Shown piece by piece: positions 51,294 through 60,738 of a DNA stretch of 64,000 bases. The position numbers and the translations under genes are program-made. Each line of letters begins with the position of its first letter. The first letter of the stretch is position 1. Below the pieces are notes generated by a model. That model was not told where the DNA came from, searched no databases, and worked only from the letters and a program-made list of their open reading frames with translations. Source of the stretch: Streptomyces sp. VRA16 Mangrove soil (GTDB taxonomy: Bacteria; Actinomycetota; Actinomycetes; Streptomycetales; Streptomycetaceae); assembly GCF_017377775.1 (NCBI RefSeq), contig NZ_JAFVLN010000013.1:124001-188000 (forward strand), in the 5' to 3' direction.

Positions 51294-52214
51294 TCAGGCC
51301 GACACGATCCCCTGCTCCCGGACGAACTCACCGAGCCACGTGCGGAACTCCGGGCCGAGGTCGTCGCGTTCGCAGGCCAGCCGGACGACGGCGCGCAGAT
51401 AGTCGCCGCGGTCCCCGGTGTCGTAGCGGCGGCCGCGGAAGACCACCGCGTGCACCGGTCCGCCGAGACCCGGATTCAGGGCCAACTGCCGCAGGGCGTC
51501 GGTCAGTTGAATCTCGCCGCCGCGTCCCGGCGGAGTCCTGCGCAGGATGTCGAAGATCTGCGGGGCGAGGACGTAACGGCCGATGACGGCGAGGTTGCTG
51601 GGCGCGGTGCCCGGTTCGGGCTTCTCCACGAGGTCGGAGACGGCCAGCACGTCGCCGGACGCGTCGCCCGACGGGGCCACGGCGGCGCACCCGTACAGAT
51701 GTGTGCGGTCGTCCTCGACCTCCATGAGCGCGACGACGCTGCCGCCGTACTGCTCCTGGACCTCCAGCATCCGGGCGAGCAGCGGGTCCCGCTCGTCGAT
51801 GAGGTCGTCACCGAGCAGCACCGCGAACGGGGCGTCACCGACGTGCGGTTCGGCGGCCAGCACGGCGTGACCGAGGCCGAGCGGGTCGCCCTGGCGGACG
51901 TAGTGGACGTCGGCCAGCTCGCTCGACTCCCGCACATGCGCCAGCTTGGTGGCGTCGCCCTTCAGCTCCAGCAGGTGTTCGAGCTCGTAGGCACGGTCGA
52001 AGTGGTCCTCCAGGGCCCGCTTGTTGCGGCCGGTGACCATGAGCACGTCGTCGAGCCCGCTGCGCACCGCCTCCTCCACCACGTACTGGATCGCCGGCCG
52101 GTCCACGACCGGCAGCATCTCCTTGGGTGTCGCCTTGGTGGCGGGGAGGAATCGGGTGCCGAGGCCCGCGGCGGGGATGACGGCTTTGCGGGCGCGGGTC
52201 TTCTTGAGTGACAC
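51294..52214 (-). CDS. galU: UTP--glucose-1-phosphate uridylyltransferase GalU
   Basis: A 306-residue enzyme that makes UDP-glucose. The N-terminal AVIPAAGLGTRFLPATKATPKEMLP motif (about residues 11-35, in two parts AAGLGTRF and KATPKEMLP) and VVDRPAIQYVVEEA are diagnostic; VSDLVEKPEPG and GRGGEIQLTDAL (product-binding) follow. GTG at 52214 with GGAGAC upstream was chosen; an ATG-type extension to 52280 lacks a ribosome site. It lies among cell-surface polymer genes and may supply UDP-glucose to them. Confidence 0.95.
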   Translation of the reverse strand: MSLKKTRARKAVIPAAGLGTRFLPATKATPKEMLPVVDRPAIQYVVEEAVRSGLDDVLMVTGRNKRALEDHFDRAYELEHLLELKGDATKLAHVRESSELADVHYVRQGDPLGLGHAVLAAEPHVGDAPFAVLLGDDLIDERDPLLARMLEVQEQYGGSVVALMEVEDDRTHLYGCAAVAPSGDASGDVLAVSDLVEKPEPGTAPSNLAVIGRYVLAPQIFDILRRTPPGRGGEIQLTDALRQLALNPGLGGPVHAVVFRGRRYDTGDRGDYLRAVVRLACERDDLGPEFRTWLGEFVREQGIVSA

Positions 52215-52408
52215 AGTTGTCTCCGGGCGGCGGTGACGCCGCGTCTTCTCATGATCGTTGGACTTCTTCACAGTAACCACGCACCTGAACGTCGCCTCTC
52301 CGCCTTTCGGACATCACGGACGCCAGAGGGAAAGGATTCAGAACCGCCCCGCGATCTATGCCGAAGCGCAACGTTCGGGTGTACAACCTTTTGCGGTCCG
52401 GATGCCGC

Positions 52409-53935
52409 TCAGAAAGCTCCACCGAAGTAGCCGTTCGTGGGGGCACCGACCGAGGCCCCCGTCACGGCGAAGGGCACGCGCCCCACGGGTATCTCGCCGC
52501 CGAATGCGTCAAGTCCCACCACATCGACCTCGTGCGTACCGGCAGCCCAGGCCCACCCCGCGTCCCAGGACCAGCGCCCGTCCTGCCCGACCGCGACCGC
52601 GCCCAACATCTGCCCCTGTTCGCGGAAGAGAACCTGCACCGTCCCGGGAGCAACACCGGTGAACACGACGCCGGGGCCCGCCACCTGTTCATAGGCCGCG
52701 GGGGTCAGAACCGCCGGACCGGCCGACGCGCCCCCCGACCCCATGAGCATGCCGGGCACAGCCTGGGCCCCTGGTCCGGAAACCGGGCCTGCGCCGGCCG
52801 TCTCGTCACCTCCGACGAAGGCGACCTCGACGCGCGCGGACTGAAAGCCTTCCGCGCTGACCGCGTACACCTTCGCGGCGTGTTTCCCCCTGCTCCACGA
52901 CCGGCCCAGCTCCCAGGACCACGTGCCGTCCGCCGCCACGTCGGTCTGCCCGAGATACTTGCCGTGCTCCCAGACCACGACGCGCGCGGCACCCGCGGCG
53001 GTACCGGAGAACCGGACAGCGTTCCTGGGCACCTCCTGATGGGCCGCGGGAGAAGTGACCACCGGGGCCGGGAAGTCCACGCCACGCACGACCGACGTCG
53101 CCTTCAGGTAGGAGTCGATGGCAGACCGATCCCGGTCAGGCTGCTCGTATCCGTTGCGTACGTGGCCGAACCTCGGGGCGATTCCGTCGGCGAGCAGGTT
53201 CATGATGCCCAGCAATGCGGGCACGTTGCGCCGCGTGACGAGGGCATGATCCGTGATGAAGGGGGACTCGCTGAAGATGAAGTTGAAGTTCTCGTACCCC
53301 TGGAACAAGCCCAGGAAAGGTTCCACCTGCGTCGGGAACTGCTCGTCCTGGGGGGAGGAGAGGAGGTAGATGTTGGCGCGCGGATTGGTCCGGGCGCGGA
53401 CGAGGTCGGGCAGGAGGGCGTCCACGGCCCGCACGTTCTGTAGCGGCGCTCCCTCTCCCAGCATGAAGTCGGCGACCTTGGGGTGGATGGTCTGAACGTA
53501 GGTGCCGATGAGGAATTGGGGAACGATCGAGACGATGTTCCGGAATCCGTAACGCATCCCGTAGTAGAGCGCCGCGCTTCCCCCCTTCGAGCCACCCCAC
53601 ATGGTGACGTCGTCGGGTGTGAGATCGAGGGCCTTCATCACATTGAAGATGAGTCCGGCCACGGAGCTCTCCAGGGAAAAGTCCATGCCCTTGCACAGGT
53701 AGTAGCTGTTCATCCCGTCGAACCGGTCACGGATCCACAGAATGTTCGCCCGGATGTTGTCGAAGACACCGTTCGACCAGCCGTAGTCCTGGGGAACCGC
53801 GAAGTTGGCGAAGACCACGACGAGATGGCGGTTGCCGCCCTTCGCGTGGGCGAACCGGTACTCGACCGGGAATGCCCCCGAGGTGTCTATCCCCGTCAGC
53901 AGTTGCCGTCCGGCTGCGGGCTTCTTCGTGGACAT
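52409..53935 (-). CDS. Asp2-like alpha/beta hydrolase (esterase) with Ig-like C-terminal repeats
   Basis: A 508-residue protein. Residues 1-300 form an alpha/beta-hydrolase domain: LVVVFANF, WSNGVFDNI, a nucleophile elbow GGSKGGSAALYYG (Ser near residue 120) and SSPQDEQFPTQVEPFLGLF with the acid, plus ESPFITDH with a candidate His. It resembles accessory Sec Asp2-type or glycan O-acetyl esterase/transferase proteins. Two Ig-like beta domains follow (ARVVVWEHGKYLG... and VQVLFREQGQMLG...). No export signal is visible. ATG at 53935 with a GGAG site. It is a tandem paralogue of the next gene. Confidence 0.8.
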   Translation of the reverse strand: MSTKKPAAGRQLLTGIDTSGAFPVEYRFAHAKGGNRHLVVVFANFAVPQDYGWSNGVFDNIRANILWIRDRFDGMNSYYLCKGMDFSLESSVAGLIFNVMKALDLTPDDVTMWGGSKGGSAALYYGMRYGFRNIVSIVPQFLIGTYVQTIHPKVADFMLGEGAPLQNVRAVDALLPDLVRARTNPRANIYLLSSPQDEQFPTQVEPFLGLFQGYENFNFIFSESPFITDHALVTRRNVPALLGIMNLLADGIAPRFGHVRNGYEQPDRDRSAIDSYLKATSVVRGVDFPAPVVTSPAAHQEVPRNAVRFSGTAAGAARVVVWEHGKYLGQTDVAADGTWSWELGRSWSRGKHAAKVYAVSAEGFQSARVEVAFVGGDETAGAGPVSGPGAQAVPGMLMGSGGASAGPAVLTPAAYEQVAGPGVVFTGVAPGTVQVLFREQGQMLGAVAVGQDGRWSWDAGWAWAAGTHEVDVVGLDAFGGEIPVGRVPFAVTGASVGAPTNGYFGGAF

Positions 53936-53973
53936 GGTCGGACTCCAGCTTCGATCTCTGTGCGGGTGAGGGG

Positions 53974-55419
53974 TCAGTACCGGGACGGCGCCGTACGTGC
54001 CGGAACGTTCACGGTGACGAAGGGTACGTAGCACGGCTGTGACACCGCGTCGGCCCCGTCCACGGCGACGACCTCGACGACATGCGTTCCCTCGGGCCAG
54101 GTGTATCCGGAATCCCAGAACCACGTGCCGTCGGCCGCCACGGCACAGACCCCCAGCGGCGTGTCGTTCACCCGGAAGCCGATCTGCACGGCTCCCTCCG
54201 CGGTCCCGGAGAAGGTGACGCTCGTCGCGGGCAACTGCTGCTGCGCCTGGGGACGGTGGATCACCGGAGGGCTCACCCGGGCCGCTGCCACCTGGTGTCC
54301 TGCGGTGAACTCGACATCGGCGCGCGGAGACTGGTACCCCTGCGGATCGACGGCGAACAGACGGAGCACGTGATCGCCTACAGCGAAGGGCTCCTCCCGC
54401 TGCCAGGCCCAGGATCCGTCCTGACCGACCGGGGCCGATGCCAGATACGCCCCGTTCTCCCAGATGCTCACGCGCACGGCCCCCGGCGCACGGCCGCCGA
54501 TGCGGACACGGTTCGCGGGTACCAGACTCCCGGCCGGAGGTTCGAGCACGACTGGCGCGGCGAAAGTCTCCTGCACCACGGAGGTGGATGCCAGGAACCC
54601 GTCGATTCCAGCCCGATCGGCATCCGGTTCCTCATATCCGTGCCGGGTCGTTCCCAGGCGCGGTGCGATGCCTTCGACCAGGAGGTAGGCGATGCCCAGC
54701 AGCGGTGGCGTATTGCGCTGGGTCACCTTGCCGTGGTCGGTGATGAAGGGGGATTCGCTGAAGATGAAGTTGAAGTTCGGATACCGCTGCAAAAGGCCCA
54801 GGAAGGGCTCCACCTGAGTCGGGTACTGCTCGTCCTGGGGGGACGACACCAGGTAGAGGTGAGCGTCGGGATTGGTGCCGGAGCGCAGCAGGTCGGGCAG
54901 GAGCGCATCGAGGACGGCGACTTCGCCGTCCGCCATGGAGTCCCCCAGCATGTGCCGTCCGACCTCGGGGTAGACGTCGCGGACGAAGGAGCCGATGGCC
55001 AGCTGGGGCACGCTGGCGACGATGTTCCGGAAGCCGTACTTGAGCCCGAAGTAGAGGGCCGCGCTGCCGCCCTTGGAGCTGCCCCACAGTGTGACGTCGT
55101 CGGGGGTGAGGCCGAGCGAGCGCGTCACGTTGTTGATCAGACCGATCACAGACCGCTCGACGGAGAAGTCCATTCCCCGGCAGAGGTAGTAAGTATTGGC
55201 GCCGTCGAACTTGTCACGGATCCAGAGAATGTTGGAGCGCAGGCTGTCCAGGACACCGGTCGCCCAGCCGTAGTCGTCGGGCGCGAAGAGGTTGGCGAAG
55301 ACCACGGTCAGATGGCGATTTCCGCTCCGCGCGTGGGCAAACCGGTACTCGACCGGGACGCCTTCCGCGGCGTAGATGCCCTGAATCGCCTGACGGCCCT
55401 TAGCAGATGGCTTGGCCAC
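53974..55419 (-). CDS. Asp2-like alpha/beta hydrolase with Ig-like repeats (tandem paralogue)
   Basis: A 481-residue paralogue of the neighbouring protein, with the same order: LTVVFANLFAPDDYGWATG, nucleophile elbow GSSKGGSAALYFG, SSPQDEQYPTQVEPFLGLL, ESPFITDHGKV, then two beta repeats (VRVSIWENGAYLASAP and VQIGFRVNDTPLG). The shared ITDH, PTQVEPFL and Ig-like segments show a duplication. The GTG at 55417-55419 follows GGGAGGA; an ATG 36 bp upstream is also in frame. It is first of four leftward genes (two esterases, galU, propeller protein) and divergent from the phosphatase-like gene at 55517. Confidence 0.8.
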   Translation of the reverse strand: MAKPSAKGRQAIQGIYAAEGVPVEYRFAHARSGNRHLTVVFANLFAPDDYGWATGVLDSLRSNILWIRDKFDGANTYYLCRGMDFSVERSVIGLINNVTRSLGLTPDDVTLWGSSKGGSAALYFGLKYGFRNIVASVPQLAIGSFVRDVYPEVGRHMLGDSMADGEVAVLDALLPDLLRSGTNPDAHLYLVSSPQDEQYPTQVEPFLGLLQRYPNFNFIFSESPFITDHGKVTQRNTPPLLGIAYLLVEGIAPRLGTTRHGYEEPDADRAGIDGFLASTSVVQETFAAPVVLEPPAGSLVPANRVRIGGRAPGAVRVSIWENGAYLASAPVGQDGSWAWQREEPFAVGDHVLRLFAVDPQGYQSPRADVEFTAGHQVAAARVSPPVIHRPQAQQQLPATSVTFSGTAEGAVQIGFRVNDTPLGVCAVAADGTWFWDSGYTWPEGTHVVEVVAVDGADAVSQPCYVPFVTVNVPARTAPSRY

Positions 55420-55488
55420 GGCGTTCCTCCCCTCTTCTCGGCTGAGCCCCGACATCGGGACAGGACCGGTAAAACGGACATTGGTATT

Positions 55489-55502
55489 CGATCGGCCGAT
55501 CG
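55489..55502. promoter_or_regulatory. perfect 14-bp palindrome between divergent genes
   Basis: CGATCGGCCGATCG lies 15 bp before the phosphatase-like gene and 70 bp before the esterase gene on the other strand; a possible operator for both. Confidence 0.5.
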
Positions 55503-55516
55503 GACATCATGACGCA

Positions 55517-56428
55517 ATGCATCCGATACAACCGCCGTCCCCCGGCCCTGACCGGCGGCGCCGGGCGGCGTGGACGGTCACCGCGGCGACAGTCGCGGTC
55601 CTGCTCGCCGTCGCAGTGGTGGTGGGTCTGGTCTCGGCACAGTCGTCCAGGCCCGCCACCGGTCGCACGTTGACCGTGGCGACCTGGAACATGTGCGGCG
55701 TCAAGAAGTGGCACTGCACGGGCACCGGCACGCCAGCCGCCAAGCAGCGGTCCGTCAGGCAACTCGCCGACGACGCGGGTGCCCGGGTGATCTTTCTCCA
55801 GGAGGCCTGCTCCGCAGATGTGGCTTCGGTGCGCAGGCAATTGGGCACCGACTGGCGCAGCGCCTTCCACCCCTATCGGTGGCGCGGAGCGACGGGTCGG
55901 CTGACCCCTGTGCACTGTGCCGAGGCGAGGCAGGGTGCCGCGGGCATAGCGATACTGTCTGCCAGCCGGCTGACCTCGGTGCGCACCGTTGCCTCCAAGC
56001 AGCCGGTCGTCGGACTGCAGCGGGGCATCCTGTGCGCGTCGGTGGGGGCGGCCCGACTGACGGTGTGCAACGCGCACCTCAGCACGGCCGGCGCCGACGT
56101 CGCCCACCCAGGGTGGGAGTACCGGGACGACCAGTTGCGGGAGCTGACCGGTGCCGCGTCCGGCACCCGAGTCGTGTACGGAGGCGACTTCAACCTGGAA
56201 CCGCCCGCCCGCAACCGCGCGACGGCCTGGATCTGGCCGTCCTCCCCCTTCTCCGCACAGCGCGAGTGCGACCAGAGTTCGCCCGACGCCCGCTCGGGCC
56301 AGGTGACCCATGTGTCCGGTCACAAGATCGACTACTTGTTCACCGGGCTGCCTCGCGTGCGCTGCACGGTGCGCGACACCGGCAACTCGGACCACTACGC
56401 CCTGCTGCTGCGGCTGCGCACCGGCTGA
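55517..56428 (+). CDS. endonuclease/exonuclease/phosphatase (EEP) family membrane-anchored protein
   Basis: A 303-residue protein. A basic N-terminus and one hydrophobic helix (about residues 17-40) anchor it, with the domain outside. EEP motifs are TWNMCG (Asn), LQEAC (Glu), GGDFNLEP (Asp/Asn) and GNSDHYALLL (terminal His). Cysteines are unusually frequent (about seven), possibly disulfide-paired outside the cell. Family members cleave nucleic acid or phosphate esters. Location between esterase and glycerophosphotransferase genes suggests a polymer-phosphodiester role, but a secreted nuclease is possible. ATG at 55517. Confidence 0.85.
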   Translation: MHPIQPPSPGPDRRRRAAWTVTAATVAVLLAVAVVVGLVSAQSSRPATGRTLTVATWNMCGVKKWHCTGTGTPAAKQRSVRQLADDAGARVIFLQEACSADVASVRRQLGTDWRSAFHPYRWRGATGRLTPVHCAEARQGAAGIAILSASRLTSVRTVASKQPVVGLQRGILCASVGAARLTVCNAHLSTAGADVAHPGWEYRDDQLRELTGAASGTRVVYGGDFNLEPPARNRATAWIWPSSPFSAQRECDQSSPDARSGQVTHVSGHKIDYLFTGLPRVRCTVRDTGNSDHYALLLRLRTG

Positions 56429-56454
56429 GCCGCCGGGCGCGGTGGCCGACTGTT

Positions 56455-59400
56455 TCACACGACCACGCCCTCGTAGGTCCGCTGGTCGTCGGGGCGCGTC
56501 ACCTGCCGCGCACCATAGGGCTGTTGGTGACGCGCCGGAGCCAGCTGGCGGGCCTGCAGAGCCGTCTGAGACTGCGGCTGCTGTTGTGGCGCCTGTCGTG
56601 TCGCGATGGCGTACTGCGCCTGCTCCTGTCGGCCAGGGGCGGCGTACGGGTGCGGTGCTCGCGGCAGCGGGGTGAGCCGGCGCGCGACGTGCCGGGCGTC
56701 GACAGTCCCGACCGCGGGGGCTCGCGCCGCCTCGGGGGCGAGGTCACCGCCCGCGACGAGCATCCGGTCGGCGAGCCGGGCCGCGGCATAACCGTCGTCC
56801 AGGTCGCAGAACTGGTTCTGGAACCAGCGGTAGCGCTCTGCGTACGCCTCCTGGATCCGGTCGATGTCCCGGATCATGGAGATCAGTTGCTCCGAGGTGT
56901 CGACGAGCGGACCGGGTGCGCTGTTGGCGAAGTCGAAGTAGAAGCCGCGCAGGGTGTCGCGGTAGTGATCGAGGTCGTACGTGAAGAACAGGATCGGCCG
57001 CCCCGTGTTGACGTAGTCGAACATCAGGGACGAATAGTCCGTGATCATCACGTCGGTGATCAGGGACAGATCGGCCATGTCCGGGTAGTCGGAGACGTCG
57101 AAGACGAAGCCGTCGCCCGCGCCGGGCACCGGGTCGACCACGTTCGGGTGGCGGCGCACCAACAGCACGTGGTCCCCGGACAGACGAGCCCGTGCGTCGT
57201 CCAGATCGATCCTGAAGTCGAGCTTGTACTTGCCCGGGGCGTAGAACTGGTCGTCGCGCCAGGTCGGTGCGTACATGACGACGCGCTTGCCCTCGGGCAG
57301 GCCTATCCTGCGGCGGATCTCCTGCTCGCGGCGTTCCATTCCGGCGCGGCGCAGGATGTCGTTGCGCGGGTAGCCGCACTCGACCATCTCGCCCGGGAAG
57401 CCGAACGCCCGTTGCAGGATGGGGGTGGAGAAACTGTTGGGCGAGACGAGCATGTCCCAGTTCTGCACCTCCTTCTCGACCCGCTCCAGGTAGCGCTTGT
57501 CGGCGAAGTGGATGGCCTCGATGTCGTGGCCGATCTTCTTCAACGGAGTGCCGTGCCAGGTCTGGACGACGACCTGTCCGTCCCGCTTCTCGAACCAGTC
57601 GGGCATGTGATTGTTGGCCACGATGTACGCGCTGGTGGCCATGGCCTCGTACCACTCGGGCGACCACATGCGGACGGGGATCGCGCTCGGCGGCACCTGG
57701 ACCTGGTCGTCCTTGACGACCCACAGATGGTCCAGATCGACGCCGCGGCGCACCAGTTCCTCGTGCAGCGCGCGCGGGCTGTCGGAGTACTGGGTGCCCT
57801 TGAACGCGTCGAAGAGGATCGCCGGGCGCACCGGCTGACGGCGTGCGGCCTGGTACGTCTTGGTCCGCAGGAGCTTCTGCCGGTAGGGGCCGCGGGCGTG
57901 GTCGGGCATGGCGGAGTGGACGAGCAGGGAGAGACGGTCGTAGGCCTCGGCCTGGAGTTCGTAGAGGCGCTCATTCTCCTCGTACTCCTGCGGGAAGTCC
58001 TCGATGAGGTCCTGCTCGATCTTGACCATCAGGTCCTCGAGGCGGTCCTCGCGGGCGACGGCCGACAGGTCCTGGCGGCGCAGGAAGAAGTCCCACCGGC
58101 CCGCGGCCAGCGGAATGTCACCGGCGAGCGTGCGCATGGCCGCAGGCGTGAGGGCGAATCGGAACTTGTTGCCGTGCCACTCCAGCGGGATCTCTCGCTC
58201 GGCGCCGTGGGCCCGGGAGCGGACCACGATGTGGGCCGCGCGGTACTCCTCCGGCGTCAGCCGGTCCGCGGCCTGGTAGCGGCCGATGACTTCGAGTCCG
58301 CCGTTCTCACGCCAGGTGAAGCGTTCCGCCAGCGGAAGCGTGGCACGCTCGAAGAGCACCAGGTAGCCGGAACCGTTGCGGTGGACGACGACCTCGCGGT
58401 CGCCCTCCCTCGTCTGGAGGCGGCCGGGCATGCGGTAGTGCCCGTCCGGGGTCTCCTCCGCCATGACGGGATAGAGAGGCGCCTTCCGGCCCTCGACGTG
58501 CATGGTCGTCTTCCAGCCGTTGCTGCCCATGCTCCAGGACTTCGGGATGTCCACGTCGCCCTGGGCGTCGGCGCGGAAGGCCGGCACGAGCGAGCGCAGC
58601 GGCACCAGTGCCGCGAACGTGCACCAGCCCTCGCCGCCGGCCGTGAAGTACACCTTGGCGTCGTGCTGTCCCGCACCGCTCAGGCTGGTGACGCGGAGCT
58701 TGCCCCAGTCGGGGACCGTGGGGCCGAGGTAGACGCCGCGCAGTTCGAGCTTGTCGCCGACGATGCGGTGCGCGGTGATGCGGCTGCGCACGATCTCCAC
58801 GCGTAGCTTGAGCTTGCCCTGGAGGAAGACAGGCAGGATGCGGGTGTTCTTGTCCACGTACTTGTACGGAGGGTTGGCCGCGGAACCAGCACCGCCGCGG
58901 TCGATGCCGCGGTAACGGAACAGGCCCCGGCTGAGCACGCCCGCAGCCACGTCCCACGTGCCCTCGACCCACTGCCCCTTGCGCTTGAGTCGGGTCGTGT
59001 CGATCCGCGCCTCGAAGCCTGCCCAGTCGTAGCAGTAACGATTCTGGTTGGAGCGCTCGGTGGCCAGCGGGGCGTACGTGGTCCTCGCCGTGGTGACGAC
59101 CATCCGGCCCTGCTTCTTGTTGCGCAGGGCGATCGCCTTCACCGACATGCGCTTTTTGTGCACGTTGATGAAGCGGATGTACGCCATGCCGCTGAGGTTC
59201 AGCAGATCGCCGTTGGCGCTCCAGCGCGCTCCGGTGAGCGATCCGGCGAGCGAGAGTTCCTTGTCGAGCCGGAACGCCTTGCGGTCCAGGCCGACCTCGC
59301 GGTCACCGAGGTACGGGTACTTCAGGTAGCGGTGGAAACGCCGCTGGACAGGGATCGGGCCGCCTTTGCGCTCGAACTCGATGACGTCGAGCAGCTCGTC

Positions 59401-60369
59401 CAGCAGCCCCTCGCGGACGAGCAGCCACTTCACGCGGGCGTCGGCGGGCAGTTCGTCGATGATGCTGGGGTCGGCCTCGTCGAGGAACTCGTTGGCCCAC
59501 TGCATGAAGGCGTCCCGGTACTCCTCGTCGGCGTCCGGGAGCACCTTCAGATGCAGCATCAGGTCGGACTTGAGGCAGGCGAGGTCGTACTTGCGCTTGC
59601 TCTCCTCATAGACCTTGGAGCGGCGCTCGGAGAGGAAACGGCTCACCGACTGGACGGCCGCGACACGGTCACGGAGGTTCGACAGTTCGGTGTGGCGCTG
59701 GGTGATGGAGGGGGCGGCGCCACCTTCACGGCGACGCCAGTAGTAGACGATGTCCGTGATGACATCGACCTTCTCGGCCCGGAAGTGGGCGAACATGTTG
59801 ACCCAGGAGTCCTCGTAGAGGACGCCCTCGGGGAACTCGATGAAGTGGTAGTCCCAGAACGACCGCCTGAACAGCTTGTTCCAGACGGTGCGGTCGTAGA
59901 TCAGCGCCTCGAAGCGGGTGATGTGGGTACCGCGCCGGTTCTTCTGCATCGGCCCCTTGTGCAGCGGTGACTGCCACTTCTTGGTGGAGTTCATCATCTG
60001 CACGTTGCCCGAGACGAAGTCCGAACCGGACTGTTCCAGGGTGCGCACGAGAAGGTCGTAGGCGTATTCGGGGATGACGTCGTCGCCGTCGACGAAGGCC
60101 AGGAATTCGCCCTGCGGATGCATCGCCCGCAGGCCCGTGTTGCGGGCGTGCCCCGGCCCCTGGCCCTCCTGCCTGATGAGCTTGAAGCGCGGGTCCGCCG
60201 CGCAGTACTCGGCGGCGATGCGCGTGGAACCGTCCGTTGATCCGTCATCCACGAGGATCACCTCGAAGTCGCGGAACGACTGGCGCGCGATCGACTCCAG
60301 GCACTCACCGAGATACGTCTCGACATCCTGAAAAGGCACGACAACACTCAGACGCGGATGAACCGCCAA
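56455..60369 (-). CDS. bifunctional GT2 glycosyltransferase / CDP-glycerol:glycerophosphate glycerophosphotransferase
   Basis: A 1304-residue protein. Residues 1-230 are a GT2 domain with LSVVVPFQDVETYLGECL, EVILVDDGSTDGS and FVDGDDVI. The middle (about 330-750) is a beta-rich region. Residues about 850-1210 are a TagF/TarF-like polymerase: QTWHGTPLKKIGHDIE, CGYPRNDIL, VMYAPTWRDD, LLVRRHPNVV and VMITDYSSLMFDY. It should build a glycerophosphate-containing (teichoic-acid-like) polymer on a glycosyl primer. The last about 90 residues are a Gln/Pro/Ala-rich disordered tail. The start is TTG (60367-60369), with AGGAG 6 bases upstream. Confidence 0.92.
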   Translation of the reverse strand: MAVHPRLSVVVPFQDVETYLGECLESIARQSFRDFEVILVDDGSTDGSTRIAAEYCAADPRFKLIRQEGQGPGHARNTGLRAMHPQGEFLAFVDGDDVIPEYAYDLLVRTLEQSGSDFVSGNVQMMNSTKKWQSPLHKGPMQKNRRGTHITRFEALIYDRTVWNKLFRRSFWDYHFIEFPEGVLYEDSWVNMFAHFRAEKVDVITDIVYYWRRREGGAAPSITQRHTELSNLRDRVAAVQSVSRFLSERRSKVYEESKRKYDLACLKSDLMLHLKVLPDADEEYRDAFMQWANEFLDEADPSIIDELPADARVKWLLVREGLLDELLDVIEFERKGGPIPVQRRFHRYLKYPYLGDREVGLDRKAFRLDKELSLAGSLTGARWSANGDLLNLSGMAYIRFINVHKKRMSVKAIALRNKKQGRMVVTTARTTYAPLATERSNQNRYCYDWAGFEARIDTTRLKRKGQWVEGTWDVAAGVLSRGLFRYRGIDRGGAGSAANPPYKYVDKNTRILPVFLQGKLKLRVEIVRSRITAHRIVGDKLELRGVYLGPTVPDWGKLRVTSLSGAGQHDAKVYFTAGGEGWCTFAALVPLRSLVPAFRADAQGDVDIPKSWSMGSNGWKTTMHVEGRKAPLYPVMAEETPDGHYRMPGRLQTREGDREVVVHRNGSGYLVLFERATLPLAERFTWRENGGLEVIGRYQAADRLTPEEYRAAHIVVRSRAHGAEREIPLEWHGNKFRFALTPAAMRTLAGDIPLAAGRWDFFLRRQDLSAVAREDRLEDLMVKIEQDLIEDFPQEYEENERLYELQAEAYDRLSLLVHSAMPDHARGPYRQKLLRTKTYQAARRQPVRPAILFDAFKGTQYSDSPRALHEELVRRGVDLDHLWVVKDDQVQVPPSAIPVRMWSPEWYEAMATSAYIVANNHMPDWFEKRDGQVVVQTWHGTPLKKIGHDIEAIHFADKRYLERVEKEVQNWDMLVSPNSFSTPILQRAFGFPGEMVECGYPRNDILRRAGMERREQEIRRRIGLPEGKRVVMYAPTWRDDQFYAPGKYKLDFRIDLDDARARLSGDHVLLVRRHPNVVDPVPGAGDGFVFDVSDYPDMADLSLITDVMITDYSSLMFDYVNTGRPILFFTYDLDHYRDTLRGFYFDFANSAPGPLVDTSEQLISMIRDIDRIQEAYAERYRWFQNQFCDLDDGYAAARLADRMLVAGGDLAPEAARAPAVGTVDARHVARRLTPLPRAPHPYAAPGRQEQAQYAIATRQAPQQQPQSQTALQARQLAPARHQQPYGARQVTRPDDQRTYEGVVV

Positions 60370-60738
60370 CTCGCACTCCTACCAAGACAATTCGCCCACT
60401 GGACGCTCAACGCACCAAGCTGTTTGGTGCCCCTCCCTCTGCTCGGCGCCCACCAGGCGTTTCCCCTCGCCTTGGTGTCATCCGCTCCTGCGACCTCGGC
60501 AAAGCCCCCCGGCTCCGTCCATCACAGGCGTTCCACATCTTATGTCACTCTTAAGGTTGGTCAACCGCAGTTAATGTGTTGCTCATCTCCTCATGACGAT
60601 AGAGTTACTTCTTTTTTGTCCGACGAGTCGACTTGCCTATAGTTCTCGCACCAACACCCACTTCATGGGCCGGCCCTCCCCCCACCCGGGCCCAGGCACT
60701 CCGTCGTCGCGGAGCCCGCGAGGAGAGGACCCCACACG
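60370..60738. promoter_or_regulatory. divergent promoter region between the glycerophosphotransferase and LCP genes
   Basis: No gene is supported. A hairpin GCACCAA (60412-60418)/TTGGTGC (60424-60430) lies in the leftward leader, 43 bp from the TTG. GGTTG-GT-CAACC (60555-60566) is a palindrome in the centre, within an AT-richer tract (60540-60650). For the rightward LCP gene a plausible promoter is TTGTCC (60616-60621), 16 bp spacer, TATAGT (60638-60643). Confidence 0.55.
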
